NCBI GenBank assembly: GCA_024693045.1
Contig: JAILLQ010000021.1
Coordinates: 1 to 64,000, forward strand
Length of the DNA: 64,000 nt
Direction: 5' to 3'
Source: Treponema sp.
Lineage (GTDB): Bacteria; Spirochaetota; Spirochaetia; Treponematales; Treponemataceae
This document shows positions 52,080 to 61,321 of the stretch, piece by piece. Below the pieces are notes generated by a model that saw nothing but the letters and a program-made list of their open reading frames with translations, did no database searches and was not told the origin of the DNA. The stretch's first letter is position 1. The number at the start of each line of letters is the position of its first letter. Position numbers and translations under genes: made by a program.

Positions 52080-54086
52080 ATGATGAAAAAAATTAAAAGA
52101 AACGGTAAGAAAACAGTTCTGCTTTCAATGTTTCTGTTGCTTTCTCTTTCTGTATGGGCAAAAGGAAATATTACACCTGAAGTTATTGATAAGACTGCTG
52201 TTTATTCAGGTAATGATTTAGGTCTCAGCTTGTCTGAAAATACGGCTACTTTAAAATGCTGGGCACCATTGGCTAAAAATGTAAAAGTTCTTTTCTATAC
52301 AGATTCAAAGAATTTAGAAAAGCCTGCTAAAAAAGTAAAAATGCAGAAGGATGAAAAAAATCCAGGAGTATGGGTTGCGAATGAGGATGTAAGTTCGTAT
52401 AGCTACTATCAATATGAAATTTCAAATCCTGGAAAAAAAGCAAAAGTTTGCGATATTTGGGCAAAGTCTGCCAGTCCGGAATCGGTTGCAACTCAGATTA
52501 TTGATATCAATTCTGCTCCCGAAGCTTTACCGGAAGGTTTGAAATACGATACAAGTTGGGGAACAAAGGAATCTTATTACAATCCTTTTGGTCAAAATGG
52601 GAAAGAATCAAAGTCGTATACAGATGCAATTTTGTATGAAATGCATGTGAGAGACTGGTCCCATGTTGAAGTAAATGATACAACTGGAAAATTTAAAGAA
52701 ATTGCAGACGGCGATAAAATCATTGCTCATCTAAAGGATTTAGGTGTAACCCATGTTCAGCTTTTACCTAGTTTTGAATATGCAGAAAAAGCTAGCAGCA
52801 AACTTTATAACTGGGGTTACAATCCTTACAACTATAATGTTCCTGAAGGCCGCTATGTTACTGAAGGTTATTCAGACGGTAGTCAGGCTGTAAAAGAAAT
52901 GCGCTACATGATAGGTAAACTTCATGAAAACGGAATTGCTGTAATCATGGATGTTGTATATAACCACACAAGCGGAACCGGCGATAATTCAATTTACGAT
53001 TTGACTGTTCCTGGTTATTTTTACCGTCTTAATGCAGATGAGTCTTATTCAAACGGTTCAGGCTGTGGAAATGAAGTTGCTACAAATCACGCAATGGTTC
53101 GCAAATTTGTTGTCGATTCAGTTAGACATTGGATGCTTGATTATCATGTTAATGGCTTCCGTTTTGACCTTATGGCTCTTCATGAAAGGGATGCACTTGC
53201 AGAAGTATACAAAGCTTGTTATGAAATAGACCCTAATGTAATGGTTTATGGCGAACCATGGACAGGTGGAAATTCACTTGTAAAATTCAATGCGACAAAA
53301 ACTACTGTAGATTTGATTACAGAAGATATGGCGGAAGATGTAAATGGAGTTGGTTGTTTTAATGACGATTTCCGAGATGCAATAAAGGGCTCTGTATTTA
53401 ATCCTGCTGCAGGAGGCTTTGTCCAGGGCAGCTTTGGTGGAATCATGAAGGTAATGTCCGGGCTTACAGGTTCTGTTAAAGGTAAGGGCGGTTTTACCAA
53501 AAAAATTGGTCGCAGCATCAACTATGTTGAATGTCATGATAATCACACTCTTTTTGATAAACTTGCAATTACAGAGATAGGTAAAAATACTAATGGCGAT
53601 CTTTTTGAACTTCTTTCTGATGAGCAGATGACCCAGATTAAAAAGGAAGATAAGCTTGCTGCCGCTCTTGTATACCTGGCTCAGGGAACGCCTTTTATAA
53701 ATGGAGGACAGGAATTCCTTCGTTCAAAAAAAGGTAATCACAACAGTTATATTGCAGGTGATGGTATAAACGCTATCGATATAGAGTTTAAGCAGAAATA
53801 TGCAGATGTATATAACACTTACAAGGCTTTAATTGCTTTCAGAAAGGCTAATTCCGGGGCTTTTGGTGGTAATGCAAATGCTTCTACAGAAATGTTGGAT
53901 TCTGGACTTATAAAATACAGTACAGAAAAGTTTGTTGTATATTTCAATGGTAATAAAGCTGCTTGCGAGATAAATGAAAATGGAAGACAGGTTTTATTGA
54001 ATGAAACAGATGGATCATTTTCTCTTGCTTCTTCGGCAAAAATTAATCGAGTGCCGGGAACTGGCTTTATCATCATTCAGAAATAG
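52080..54086 (+). CDS. Secreted type I pullulanase (GH13)
   Basis: 668 aa with a signal peptide (residues 1-~27, LLSLSVWAKG). An early CBM48/E-set-like domain (~25-150) precedes a GH13 barrel. Family motifs: YNWGYNPYNYNVPEGRY (type I pullulanase signature, with Asn instead of the usual Asp), VIMDVVYNHT, GFRFDLMALH with nucleophile Asp363, VYGEPWTG with acid Glu392, and VECHDNHTLFDK with Asp487. It would cut alpha-1,6 links in pullulan/starch outside the inner membrane. GGAGG four bases before the ATG. The AraC-type regulator faces it. Length is slightly short for the group but complete. Confidence 0.93.
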   Translation: MMKKIKRNGKKTVLLSMFLLLSLSVWAKGNITPEVIDKTAVYSGNDLGLSLSENTATLKCWAPLAKNVKVLFYTDSKNLEKPAKKVKMQKDEKNPGVWVANEDVSSYSYYQYEISNPGKKAKVCDIWAKSASPESVATQIIDINSAPEALPEGLKYDTSWGTKESYYNPFGQNGKESKSYTDAILYEMHVRDWSHVEVNDTTGKFKEIADGDKIIAHLKDLGVTHVQLLPSFEYAEKASSKLYNWGYNPYNYNVPEGRYVTEGYSDGSQAVKEMRYMIGKLHENGIAVIMDVVYNHTSGTGDNSIYDLTVPGYFYRLNADESYSNGSGCGNEVATNHAMVRKFVVDSVRHWMLDYHVNGFRFDLMALHERDALAEVYKACYEIDPNVMVYGEPWTGGNSLVKFNATKTTVDLITEDMAEDVNGVGCFNDDFRDAIKGSVFNPAAGGFVQGSFGGIMKVMSGLTGSVKGKGGFTKKIGRSINYVECHDNHTLFDKLAITEIGKNTNGDLFELLSDEQMTQIKKEDKLAAALVYLAQGTPFINGGQEFLRSKKGNHNSYIAGDGINAIDIEFKQKYADVYNTYKALIAFRKANSGAFGGNANASTEMLDSGLIKYSTEKFVVYFNGNKAACEINENGRQVLLNETDGSFSLASSAKINRVPGTGFIIIQK

Positions 54087-54103
54087 ATTAGTCTCATTCT
54101 GAT

Positions 54104-55447
54104 ATGGACAAAAAAGAAAATTCAGTTTTTTCACTAGCCTGGCCGATTTTTTTTCAGATTTTGCTGGCAATGGCATTAGGCTATGTAGATACAGCAATGA
54201 TGAGTCATTACTCGCAAACGGCGGTTGGTGCGCTGGGAAATGCAAATCAAATAATGAATTTCCTGGCGCTGGCCTTTTCTATTGTTGCTAGTGCAACAGG
54301 GGTTGTGGCAGCTCAGTATCTTGGTGCAAAAAAACATGGACAAATGAATCAGATATATACTCTTTCAATTGTCTTTAACTTTTCTTTAAGTCTTTTTGTC
54401 AGTCTTATAATTATTCTGCTCAGGGAAAAACTCTTGCTTCTGATGAGAGTTCCTGAGCAGATGTTAGAGCAAGGCTCTATTTATATGCAGGTAACAGGTT
54501 TTTCTCTTTTCTGCGTTGCTATTACTAGTACCCTTGCTCAGATTTTTAATTGTAATAAAAACACTCTCCTTGGACTTTTAATCGCCATAGGAATGAACCT
54601 ATTTAATATTCTTGGAAATTACATTTTCCTTTACGGTCCTTTAGCTTTTTTGAACTTTGGAATTAAGGGAGTTGCGATTTCAACCTGTATCAGTCGTTTT
54701 TTAGGGATGTTCTTTTCTTTTGTCTTTTTCTTTCTTGTTATAAAAGGGAGGCTTTCATACAGGCTCTTGTATCCTTTTCCGGTTCATTTATTGCAGAAAC
54801 TTATAAAACTAGGCATTCCAACTGCCGGAGAAAATATTTCATACAATATTTCGCAAATCTTGATTACAGCTTTTGTAAATACAATGGGAGAAGTTTCGCT
54901 TACAACAAAAATTTTCTGCACAATACTAACAGGTTTTTCCCTTGTTTATTCCAATTCTATGGCAGGTGCAACGGCTATACTTACCGGGCATGCCGTTGGC
55001 CGGGATGATTATGATTTTGCTTACAAGAGGGTTTTAAAATCTCTCTGTATAGCCATTTTCGTTTCCTTTTTTGTGGCTGCTTTGAATGCAGTACTTTCTC
55101 CATATTCTTTGAATTTATTTACAAATAATCCAGAGATAATTACTCTTGGTCGAAAAATAATGCTTATTGCTGTTTTGCTGGAAGTAGGTCGCTGTATCAA
55201 TCTAGTTGTTATTCAAAGTATGAGGGCTGCAGGTGATGTAGTTTTTCCTACTGTTTTGGGTATCTGCTCTATGTGGGGTGTATCTGTTTTCTTGAGTTGG
55301 CTTTTAGGAATCCATTTTAAATTGGGACTGCTTGGCGTATGGATTTCTATGGCTTCTGACGAATTACTCCGGGGCGTGATTGTATTTATCCGCTGGAAAC
55401 TGGGGACTTGGCGCGGAAAGTCACTAGTAGAAAAGGATTTGAATTAA
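54104..55447 (+). CDS. MATE-family efflux transporter
   Basis: 447 aa, twelve hydrophobic helices. Typical MATE segments: GYVDTAMMSHYSQTAVGALGNANQIM in the first helix pair, VVAAQYLGAKKHGQM, and the second-half equivalent GIPTAGENISYNISQILITAFVNTMGE with VGRCINLVVIQSMRAAGDVVFPT. It should export cationic drugs or related compounds using Na+ or H+. It starts 17 bases after the pullulanase stop, so is likely co-transcribed. No clear Shine-Dalgarno is seen. No terminator follows before the SDR gene. Confidence 0.92.
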   Translation: MDKKENSVFSLAWPIFFQILLAMALGYVDTAMMSHYSQTAVGALGNANQIMNFLALAFSIVASATGVVAAQYLGAKKHGQMNQIYTLSIVFNFSLSLFVSLIIILLREKLLLLMRVPEQMLEQGSIYMQVTGFSLFCVAITSTLAQIFNCNKNTLLGLLIAIGMNLFNILGNYIFLYGPLAFLNFGIKGVAISTCISRFLGMFFSFVFFFLVIKGRLSYRLLYPFPVHLLQKLIKLGIPTAGENISYNISQILITAFVNTMGEVSLTTKIFCTILTGFSLVYSNSMAGATAILTGHAVGRDDYDFAYKRVLKSLCIAIFVSFFVAALNAVLSPYSLNLFTNNPEIITLGRKIMLIAVLLEVGRCINLVVIQSMRAAGDVVFPTVLGICSMWGVSVFLSWLLGIHFKLGLLGVWISMASDELLRGVIVFIRWKLGTWRGKSLVEKDLN

Positions 55448-55522
55448 TTTTTATCAACTAAAAAAAACTACAAAAACAAAAAAAACTACAAAAATTCAGG
55501 ATTGTGACTTACAATATGATTC

Positions 55523-56365
55523 ATGAGTTTTTCGCAACAAGCTAAAGTTATACTTATTACAGGTGCCTCTTCTGGGATTGGACTTGAGACTGCAATTCGT
55601 TTTATTAAAAAAGGTCATATAGTCTATGGTGCTGCCCGTAGAATGAAACTTCTTTCAAAAGTTGAATGTCTTGGGGGGCATGCACTTTACATGGATTTAT
55701 GTAAACCTGACACTATTGAAGCTGCTGTAGAGGCGGTAATAAAAAAAGAAGGTCGCATAGACATACTTATAAATAATGCAGGTTATGGACAAGGTGGTTC
55801 GGTTGAGAATGTATCAATCGATGACGCCAAGAATCAATTTGAAGTAAATGTATTTGGACTGGCTCGGCTCTGCCAGCTGGTTATTCCTTATATGAGGGAA
55901 AGAGGTTCTGGAAGAATTGTTAATATTTCCTCCATTGCGGGGCTGTTTTCAAGTCCTTTTTTGGGCTGGTATCACGCTTCTAAATACAGCGTTGAGGCTA
56001 TAAGTGATGCCCTTAGGCTAGAAGTTCAGCCTTTTGGTATTAAGGTTGTCATAATTGAACCGGGGCTAACAGGAACTGATTGGGGGCTGATTGCTGCACA
56101 GGGGATAAAGTCCAATTCAGAAGGAACTGCATATGAAAGCAACGGAAATAATACCGCTGCGTTTTATGAAAGGTTTTACAGACAAAAAAAAGGAATTTCA
56201 AAAACAAGCATAATTGCAAATGCAATGGAAAAAGCAAGTTTTTCACGATTCCCTAAAAAAAGATATCCAATTGGAAAATTTTCAAAGAGATTTATTTGGG
56301 CAAGTAAATTATTTAACGATAGTTTCCTTGATTTTTTAAAGAAGTGTTTGTTTAAGATTCATTAA
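55523..56365 (+). CDS. Short-chain dehydrogenase/reductase
   Basis: 280 aa, classical SDR. Nucleotide-binding TGASSGIGLETAIRFIKKGH near residues 12-30 (basic residues nearby suggest NADPH), INNAGYGQGGSV, active-site Ser in NISSIAGLFSS, Tyr-Lys in WYHASKYSVEAISD near 150-155, then VIIEPGLTGTDW. Resembles the oxidoreductases near YqjQ-type proteins, with a C-terminal cap helix. Substrate unknown. TACAAT lies seven bases before the ATG. It precedes the HD-GYP gene by ten bases. Confidence 0.92.
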   Translation: MSFSQQAKVILITGASSGIGLETAIRFIKKGHIVYGAARRMKLLSKVECLGGHALYMDLCKPDTIEAAVEAVIKKEGRIDILINNAGYGQGGSVENVSIDDAKNQFEVNVFGLARLCQLVIPYMRERGSGRIVNISSIAGLFSSPFLGWYHASKYSVEAISDALRLEVQPFGIKVVIIEPGLTGTDWGLIAAQGIKSNSEGTAYESNGNNTAAFYERFYRQKKGISKTSIIANAMEKASFSRFPKKRYPIGKFSKRFIWASKLFNDSFLDFLKKCLFKIH

Positions 56366-56375
56366 TGGAGAGAGA

Positions 56376-57620
56376 ATGGAATATTTTGAACGAATACAAA
56401 AAGCACTTATAGAATTTAAACATACTCGCGTTATTTCGATTATAACAGTTCTTTTTGCTTTAATTTATCATATAGTTTTTCTTTTTGTATTCAGGTCATT
56501 AGCAGTGTACCCAATGTTTTACTATAACTTTTATAGCGTCACTGTATTTTTTGGCCTTTCAATAATAGTGCCGCGGTTAAAATCTTTTATAATTCCATAT
56601 ACAGTTGCTTTTTTTGAAGTTGTTGTTCATCAGGTTCTTGCAGACTATTATGTCGGAGCAAATTCGGCCTTTCACTATTTTATTCTTCTTATAGGTCTTT
56701 TGCCTGTTGTAGCCTTTGAAAGACATTATTTTCTTTCAATGCTATTTCAAGTATTGGGTTCAGCAGGATTTGTTGTTCTTGAATGTATCGGAAGTAAATT
56801 ATTACCAAAATATCAAATTCCGGATAATTATATATCAGTCATAAAGATAATAAATATTTCTCTGACTATGTTTGTAATTTTCTGCATTCTGTTGATTTTT
56901 TCTTTTATTGAGCAGGCTGTACAGGAAAAACTTGAAATCAAAGTTCTTGAAAAAACGGAAGAGGCTGAAAAGGAAAGTGAAAAAAGACTGGAACTGCAGA
57001 ATCATATTATCAACAGTCTGGCCAGCCTTGTAGAAAACCGAGATACAGATACAGGTGAACATATTTTGCGGACTAGTGCCTATGTAGAAATTTTAGCTCG
57101 TAAAGCTTATGAAAATGGTGTTTATCCGGATATCATCGACGAAAAGTTTATTGATTTGATGAAAAGAGCCGCCCCGATGCATGATATTGGAAAAATTGTG
57201 GTTTCGGACAGTGTCCTTAAAAAACCTGGTAAATTGACTCCTGAAGAATTTGACCAGATGAAATTGCATACAACAGAAGGTGGGCGAATTATTAATGAAG
57301 TAATAGGTGTTTCCGAAGACAAGGAATTCATTTCAATTGCTTCTGATGTTGCCAATTATCACCATGAACGCTGGGATGGAAAAGGTTATCCATATGGGCT
57401 AAGGGGAACTGAAATACCAGTTTGTGCAAGAATAATGGCATTAGCTGATGTATTTGATGCCTTGGTGTCTCCAAGGTGCTACAAGGATCCTATGCCACAA
57501 CAGGAAGCGTTTAAAATCATAAAAGAAGAGTCTGGCTCTCATTTTGATCCGATTTTGGCAGAACTTTTCCTTGAATCTAAGTACGAGACAGAAAGGGTTC
57601 TTCATGTGTATACTAAGTAA
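56376..57620 (+). CDS. Membrane HD-GYP phosphodiesterase
   Basis: 414 aa. About six N-terminal membrane helices (residues ~15-190) form a 7TMR-like or unknown sensor, followed by a short coiled coil (LEIKVLEKTEEAEKESEKRLELQNHIIN) and an HD-GYP domain: NRDTDTGEHILRTSAYVEILA, MHDIGKIVVSDSVLKKPGKLTPEEFDQMKLHTTEGG (HD near 268), NYHHERWDGKGYPYGLRGTEIP (GYP near 333), ARIMALADVFDALVS. All metal ligands are seen. It should hydrolyse c-di-GMP to GMP or pGpG, adding to the EAL protein at 8422. GGAGAG precedes the ATG. Confidence 0.92.
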   Translation: MEYFERIQKALIEFKHTRVISIITVLFALIYHIVFLFVFRSLAVYPMFYYNFYSVTVFFGLSIIVPRLKSFIIPYTVAFFEVVVHQVLADYYVGANSAFHYFILLIGLLPVVAFERHYFLSMLFQVLGSAGFVVLECIGSKLLPKYQIPDNYISVIKIINISLTMFVIFCILLIFSFIEQAVQEKLEIKVLEKTEEAEKESEKRLELQNHIINSLASLVENRDTDTGEHILRTSAYVEILARKAYENGVYPDIIDEKFIDLMKRAAPMHDIGKIVVSDSVLKKPGKLTPEEFDQMKLHTTEGGRIINEVIGVSEDKEFISIASDVANYHHERWDGKGYPYGLRGTEIPVCARIMALADVFDALVSPRCYKDPMPQQEAFKIIKEESGSHFDPILAELFLESKYETERVLHVYTK

Positions 57621-57626
57621 CATTTT

Positions 57627-58367
57627 ATGGAAAAGTCAGATAATTTGGGAAATGAAGTAACTGAAACTCTAAAGCAGAACGGTTATAAAATCATCCAGGA
57701 TAAAAAACGTTTCTGCTTTGGAATTGACGCTGTTTTGCTTGCTGATTATGTCGAAGTGCGAAACGGCGATAATATTTACGATTTAGGTACTGGAAATGGA
57801 ATTATTCCTCTTCTACTTGCTGATTCACCTCGGCTCAATCATGTTACGGGGCTAGAAATTCAGGCTGAATGTGCAGACATGGCGGGGCGAAGTGTAAGTT
57901 TGAACAATTTGGAAAATAAAATCAGCATAGTGCAGGGCGATATAAAAGAAGTTCAAAAACTTTTTCCCAAGGCTAAAGCTGATGCGGTTACTTCAAATCC
58001 TCCCTACATGATTTTTCAACACGGAAAGCAAAATCCTGGCGACAGTAAAGCCATTGCTCGCCATGAAGTTTTATGTAATCTGGAAGATATAATTCGTGCA
58101 GCTGATTATCTTTTAAAACCTCAGGGAAGGTTTTATATGATTCATAGACCTTTTCGACTCGCAGAAATTATTTCCACTCTTTGCAGGTATAAACTAGAAC
58201 CCAAAAGAATGCAGTTGATTTATCCATTTGCGGATAAAGAGCCAAATATGGTTTTGATTGAAGCGAGAAAATTTGCTAATTCCAGAATAACAGTAGAAAA
58301 GCCTTTGGTTGTTTACGATAGCCCTGGAAATTATACAGAAGATATTAAGAAAATCTACGGAATGTAA
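57627..58367 (+). CDS. TrmN6-like tRNA/RNA adenine-N6 methyltransferase
   Basis: 246 aa SAM-dependent methyltransferase, YfiC/TrmN6 group. Motif I YDLGTGNGIIPLLLAD, later the N6-adenine signature TSNPPYMIF near residues 123-131, and the N-terminal lead FCFGIDAVLLADYVEVRNGDNIYD, all typical. In E. coli the enzyme modifies A37 of tRNA1-Val; target here is inferred. It follows the HD-GYP gene by six bases and is followed by a terminator. Confidence 0.88.
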   Translation: MEKSDNLGNEVTETLKQNGYKIIQDKKRFCFGIDAVLLADYVEVRNGDNIYDLGTGNGIIPLLLADSPRLNHVTGLEIQAECADMAGRSVSLNNLENKISIVQGDIKEVQKLFPKAKADAVTSNPPYMIFQHGKQNPGDSKAIARHEVLCNLEDIIRAADYLLKPQGRFYMIHRPFRLAEIISTLCRYKLEPKRMQLIYPFADKEPNMVLIEARKFANSRITVEKPLVVYDSPGNYTEDIKKIYGM

Positions 58368-58371
58368 AAAA

Positions 58372-58401
58372 AAAGCCGTCACTTTGAAGTGTCGGCTTTT
58401 G
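58372..58401. terminator. Bidirectional terminator between trmN6-like gene and ettA
   Basis: Stem AAAAGCCG-(T)-CACTT / AAGTG-(T)-CGGCTTTT with a two-base loop. T-runs follow on both strands, so it ends both convergent genes. Confidence 0.9.
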
Positions 58402-58409
58402 TATTTATT

Positions 58410-60146
58410 CTATCTGCTCAACTTGCGGTATTGAACACGTTTTGGAACACTGGCATCTTCGCCAAACTGTTCTTTCTTCCATTCTGCGTATTCGCTCCAG
58501 TTGCCTTCAAAGAAACGAACTTCAGAGTTGTTTTCAAAAGCAAGAATATGTGTACAGATTCGGTCCAGGAACCAGCGGTCATGGCTTACAACCATTGCAC
58601 AGCCAGCAAAGTCTTCCAGAGCTTCTTCAAGAGCTCGTACTGTTTCAACATCAAGGTCGTTTGTAGGTTCGTCGAATAAAAGTACATTTCCAGCTTCTTT
58701 GAGCATCATACCTAAATTCAAGCGGTTCTTTTCACCACCGGAAAGAACGTTTACCTTTTTATTCTGATCAGGTCCGGAAAAATTGAACCATCCACAATAT
58801 GCGTGTGCGTTTACTTCGCGAACACCGCCTTCAAGAGCACGACCCTTTTCGTCTACTGCACCAAGCTTAATCAAGTCTGCACCGCCACCCAAAGTTTCGT
58901 ATACAGTTTTGTTTTCATCAAGCCCGCTTCTCATCTGGTCTACGTAAACAAGTTTTACAGTTTTACCAACTTTAATTTCACCGCTGTCTGGTTTTTCGCC
59001 ATTAGGAAGACCGGCTGCATCAACAATCATTTTGAAGAGAGTTGTTTTTCCGGCACCGTTAGGACCTACGATTCCTACGATAGCACCAGCAGGGATATGT
59101 ACATCAAGTTTTTCGAAAAGCAATTTATCGCCAAATGATTTTGAAACCCCTTCAAAGTCTATTACCTGTCCACCTAAGCGAGGACCGGCTGGAATAGAAA
59201 TCTGAGTATCTTTTAGCTGCTTCTTTGATTCCTGGCTCATAAGTTCGTTGTAACGAGTGATGTGTTCCTTATGTTTAGCCTGTCGACCTTTTGCTCCCAT
59301 GTGAATCCATTCCAATTCTCGCTGGATTTCTTTCTGGCGGGCAGATTCATTTTTGTTTTCCTGGGCAAGGCGGGCGTTTTTCTGCTCAAGCCAGCTGGAA
59401 TAATTTCCCTTGAATGGGTAGCCTTCTCCGCGGTCAAGTTCCAAAATCCATCCAGCAACTTCATCAAGGAAGTAACGGTCGTGGGTAATGGCTATTACAG
59501 TTCCAGGGTAGTCGTGAAGGTGTTTTTCAAGCCATGCAACAGTTTCTGCATCAAGGTGGTTTGTAGGTTCATCCAAAAGCAAAATATCTGGCTTTTGTAA
59601 AAGAAGGCGGCATAAAGCAACTCGGCGTCGTTCACCTCCTGAAAGTACATCTACAACCTGATCTGCAGGAGGACATCTAAGAGCATCCATTGCAAGTTCA
59701 AGATTGTTATCAAGGTTCCATGCGTCTAAGGCATCAAGTTTTTCCTGAACTTCTCCCTGTCGTGTACAAAGTTTATCAATATCGGCATCAGGGTCTCCGA
59801 AAGCTTCGTTAATTTGGTCAAATTCAGCAAGAAGGTCTGTGATTTCTTTTACGCCTTCTTTTACACATTCCATAACTGTTTTGCCAGGTTCAAGATAAGG
59901 TTCCTGTTCCAAATATCCAATTGTGTATCCAGGAGCAAGAGTTGTTTCGCCAGCAAAATCCTTGTCCACACCTGCAAGAATTTTAAAAAGTGAAGATTTA
60001 CCTGAGCCGTTGGCACCAATAACGCCAATTTTTGCTCCGTAATAATATGAAATACTTACATCTTTTAAAACTGTTTTAGTACCGTAAGCGCGGGTAACGC
60101 GATCCATAGTGTAGATAATTTTTTTGTCGTCGTAAGTTTTAGCCAT
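58410..60146 (-). CDS. ettA: EttA-type ABC-F translation factor
   Basis: 578 aa with two ABC domains and no membrane helices; binds the ribosomal E site and senses energy state. First domain: Walker A GANGSGKSS near residues 40-48, signature LSGGERRRVALC, Walker B ILLLDEPTNHLD. Second: Walker A GPNGAGKTT near residues 363-371, signature LSGGEKNRLNLG, Walker B LLFDEPTNDLD. The linker (P-site tRNA-interacting motif region, ~240-320) and the arm match EttA. AGAGGA precedes the ATG. Convergent with the trmN6-like gene. Confidence 0.93.
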   Translation of the reverse strand: MAKTYDDKKIIYTMDRVTRAYGTKTVLKDVSISYYYGAKIGVIGANGSGKSSLFKILAGVDKDFAGETTLAPGYTIGYLEQEPYLEPGKTVMECVKEGVKEITDLLAEFDQINEAFGDPDADIDKLCTRQGEVQEKLDALDAWNLDNNLELAMDALRCPPADQVVDVLSGGERRRVALCRLLLQKPDILLLDEPTNHLDAETVAWLEKHLHDYPGTVIAITHDRYFLDEVAGWILELDRGEGYPFKGNYSSWLEQKNARLAQENKNESARQKEIQRELEWIHMGAKGRQAKHKEHITRYNELMSQESKKQLKDTQISIPAGPRLGGQVIDFEGVSKSFGDKLLFEKLDVHIPAGAIVGIVGPNGAGKTTLFKMIVDAAGLPNGEKPDSGEIKVGKTVKLVYVDQMRSGLDENKTVYETLGGGADLIKLGAVDEKGRALEGGVREVNAHAYCGWFNFSGPDQNKKVNVLSGGEKNRLNLGMMLKEAGNVLLFDEPTNDLDVETVRALEEALEDFAGCAMVVSHDRWFLDRICTHILAFENNSEVRFFEGNWSEYAEWKKEQFGEDASVPKRVQYRKLSR

Positions 60147-60278
60147 CTGCTTTTATCCTCTTTGTATAGTTTTTGACTCGCAAGCTCAGTACAGCTTCTT
60201 AATTCTTTTCTATAACTAATCTTAACTGAAAAAGGAAATGTGTTCTACCCGAAGAAAAATAACCTGATAAAACGAAAG

Positions 60279-60331
60279 TAGGGAAATTTCCCTAAATTAA
60301 AAATATTTTCGCAAGGGGAAGAAATCTCCCA
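60279..60331. promoter_or_regulatory. GGGA/TCCC palindromes upstream of the first XRE gene
   Basis: A perfect 16-bp palindrome TAGGGAAATTTCCCTA at 60279-60294, and a second imperfect GGGA...TCCC site at 60317-60330 (GGGAAGAAATCTCC core). They sit upstream of the XRE start codon and could be its operators or a site for another factor. Confidence 0.55.
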
Positions 60332-60362
60332 AAAAAATAATGAATTGTTAAAAACTAAAATC

Positions 60363-60722
60363 ATGGAGTTTTGGAAAAGAGTTGATGCATTATTAAAATT
60401 AAGGGGTAAAACTAGAAAAGAACTTGCTTTAGCATGTGGATTTGATACTTCTAATATCGGAAAAGGAATAAAAGCGGAAAGTGAGCCGCTTGTTTCTACT
60501 GCATATAAAATCAGTAGATATCTTGAAGTTTCATTAGAAAAACTTTTGGGCGAAGAAACTGTGTCAGAGGAATATGATTACAGCGAGTTTCAAAAGTATG
60601 GTAAAAGTGTTCGCCAATTAGAATCTTTACCTCGTCAGATACGGGAACCAATTTTAGAAATGATAAAAGAGCAGTATTTTGCAAATTGCGGAAAAGATGA
60701 ACAAAAATTGCAAACGCAATAA
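60363..60722 (+). CDS. XRE-family regulator 1
   Basis: 119 aa from the ATG at 60363 (a TTG at 60345 is the alternative). Helix-turn-helix: FWKRVDALLKLRGKTRKELALACGFDTSNIGKGIKAESEPLVSTAYKISRYLEVSLEKLLGEE. The C-terminal region SVRQLESLPRQIREPILEMIKEQYF is helical and resembles the second XRE gene's tail (IYRKLELIPEITREPIIRMITEM), so the two are tandem paralogues. Neither is linked to phage genes here. DNA target unknown; the palindromes upstream and the array downstream are candidates. Confidence 0.85.
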   Translation: MEFWKRVDALLKLRGKTRKELALACGFDTSNIGKGIKAESEPLVSTAYKISRYLEVSLEKLLGEETVSEEYDYSEFQKYGKSVRQLESLPRQIREPILEMIKEQYFANCGKDEQKLQTQ

Positions 60723-60815
60723 AAAGTAAAAATCTTAATAAAAATATTGCAATTGCGATTTTTGGTAAAATTATTGCACCTGCAATATATTTAAAGCATA
60801 AATTGCAATTGTGAT
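60707..60815. promoter_or_regulatory. Array of four 14-bp ATTGCA-type palindromes
   Basis: Four copies with the same 14-bp form: ATTGCAAACGCAAT (60707-60720), ATTGCAATTGCGAT (60746-60759), ATTGCACCTGCAAT (60773-60786) and ATTGCAATTGTGAT (60802-60815), spaced 39, 27 and 29 bases start to start. The first overlaps the end of the first XRE gene; the rest fill the gap before the second XRE gene. This is an iteron-like operator array; the two XRE proteins are the obvious candidates to bind it. Confidence 0.7.
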
Positions 60816-60828
60816 TCATTCTAAAAAA

Positions 60829-61236
60829 ATGGATAGCAGTAAATGTGAATTCTGGCAGAGAATCAATGACGAGCTTGAGTTTCGGGGAATAGACAGAAAA
60901 GTTTTTGCAAGAGATATCGGGATTAGCGTGAACACTATTGCTTCGGGAGTAAGTCGTGGAAGTAAGCCCGATGTTGAAATTGCTTTGAAGAGTTCAAAAT
61001 ATTTTAAACTTTCTCTAGATTATCTGCTTTACGGGCGGCAAGGTGAAGAAGAAGTTGCTGTTTCAGAGACAAAAGAATATAGAATTACCCACGACCGTGA
61101 CTTCTTTTCAATATATAGAAAATTAGAATTGATTCCTGAAATAACAAGAGAACCTATTATAAGAATGATAACTGAAATGAGTCGAAAATATGAGAAAAAT
61201 TTACCATTCGATGAAGAACAAGAGAAGATAAAGTAA
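60829..61236 (+). CDS. XRE-family regulator 2
   Basis: 135 aa from the ATG at 60829; the longer frame starts with GTG at 60811 inside the last palindrome. Helix-turn-helix: FWQRINDELEFRGIDRKVFARDIGISVNTIASGVSRGSKPDVEIALKSSKYFKLSLDYLLYGRQ. It shares layout and tail with the upstream XRE protein, implying a tandem duplication. The palindrome array lies over its probable promoter, which suggests autoregulation. Confidence 0.85.
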   Translation: MDSSKCEFWQRINDELEFRGIDRKVFARDIGISVNTIASGVSRGSKPDVEIALKSSKYFKLSLDYLLYGRQGEEEVAVSETKEYRITHDRDFFSIYRKLELIPEITREPIIRMITEMSRKYEKNLPFDEEQEKIK

Positions 61237-61286
61237 TAAAATTTGCTCTTTCTAATAAAAAAAGCAAAAGAGAGAAATCTTTTTTC

Positions 61287-61315
61287 TTGACATATTTTAT
61301 TAGTGTAAATAAACT
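61287..61315 (+). promoter_or_regulatory. Promoter of the PTS EIIA gene
   Basis: Perfect TTGACA (61287-61292), a 17-base spacer and TAAACT (61310-61315). The ATG is at 61322, so the transcript should be leaderless; no Shine-Dalgarno is seen. Remaining bases 61237-61286 show only A/T-rich sequence. Confidence 0.65.
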
Positions 61316-61321
61316 AAAACT

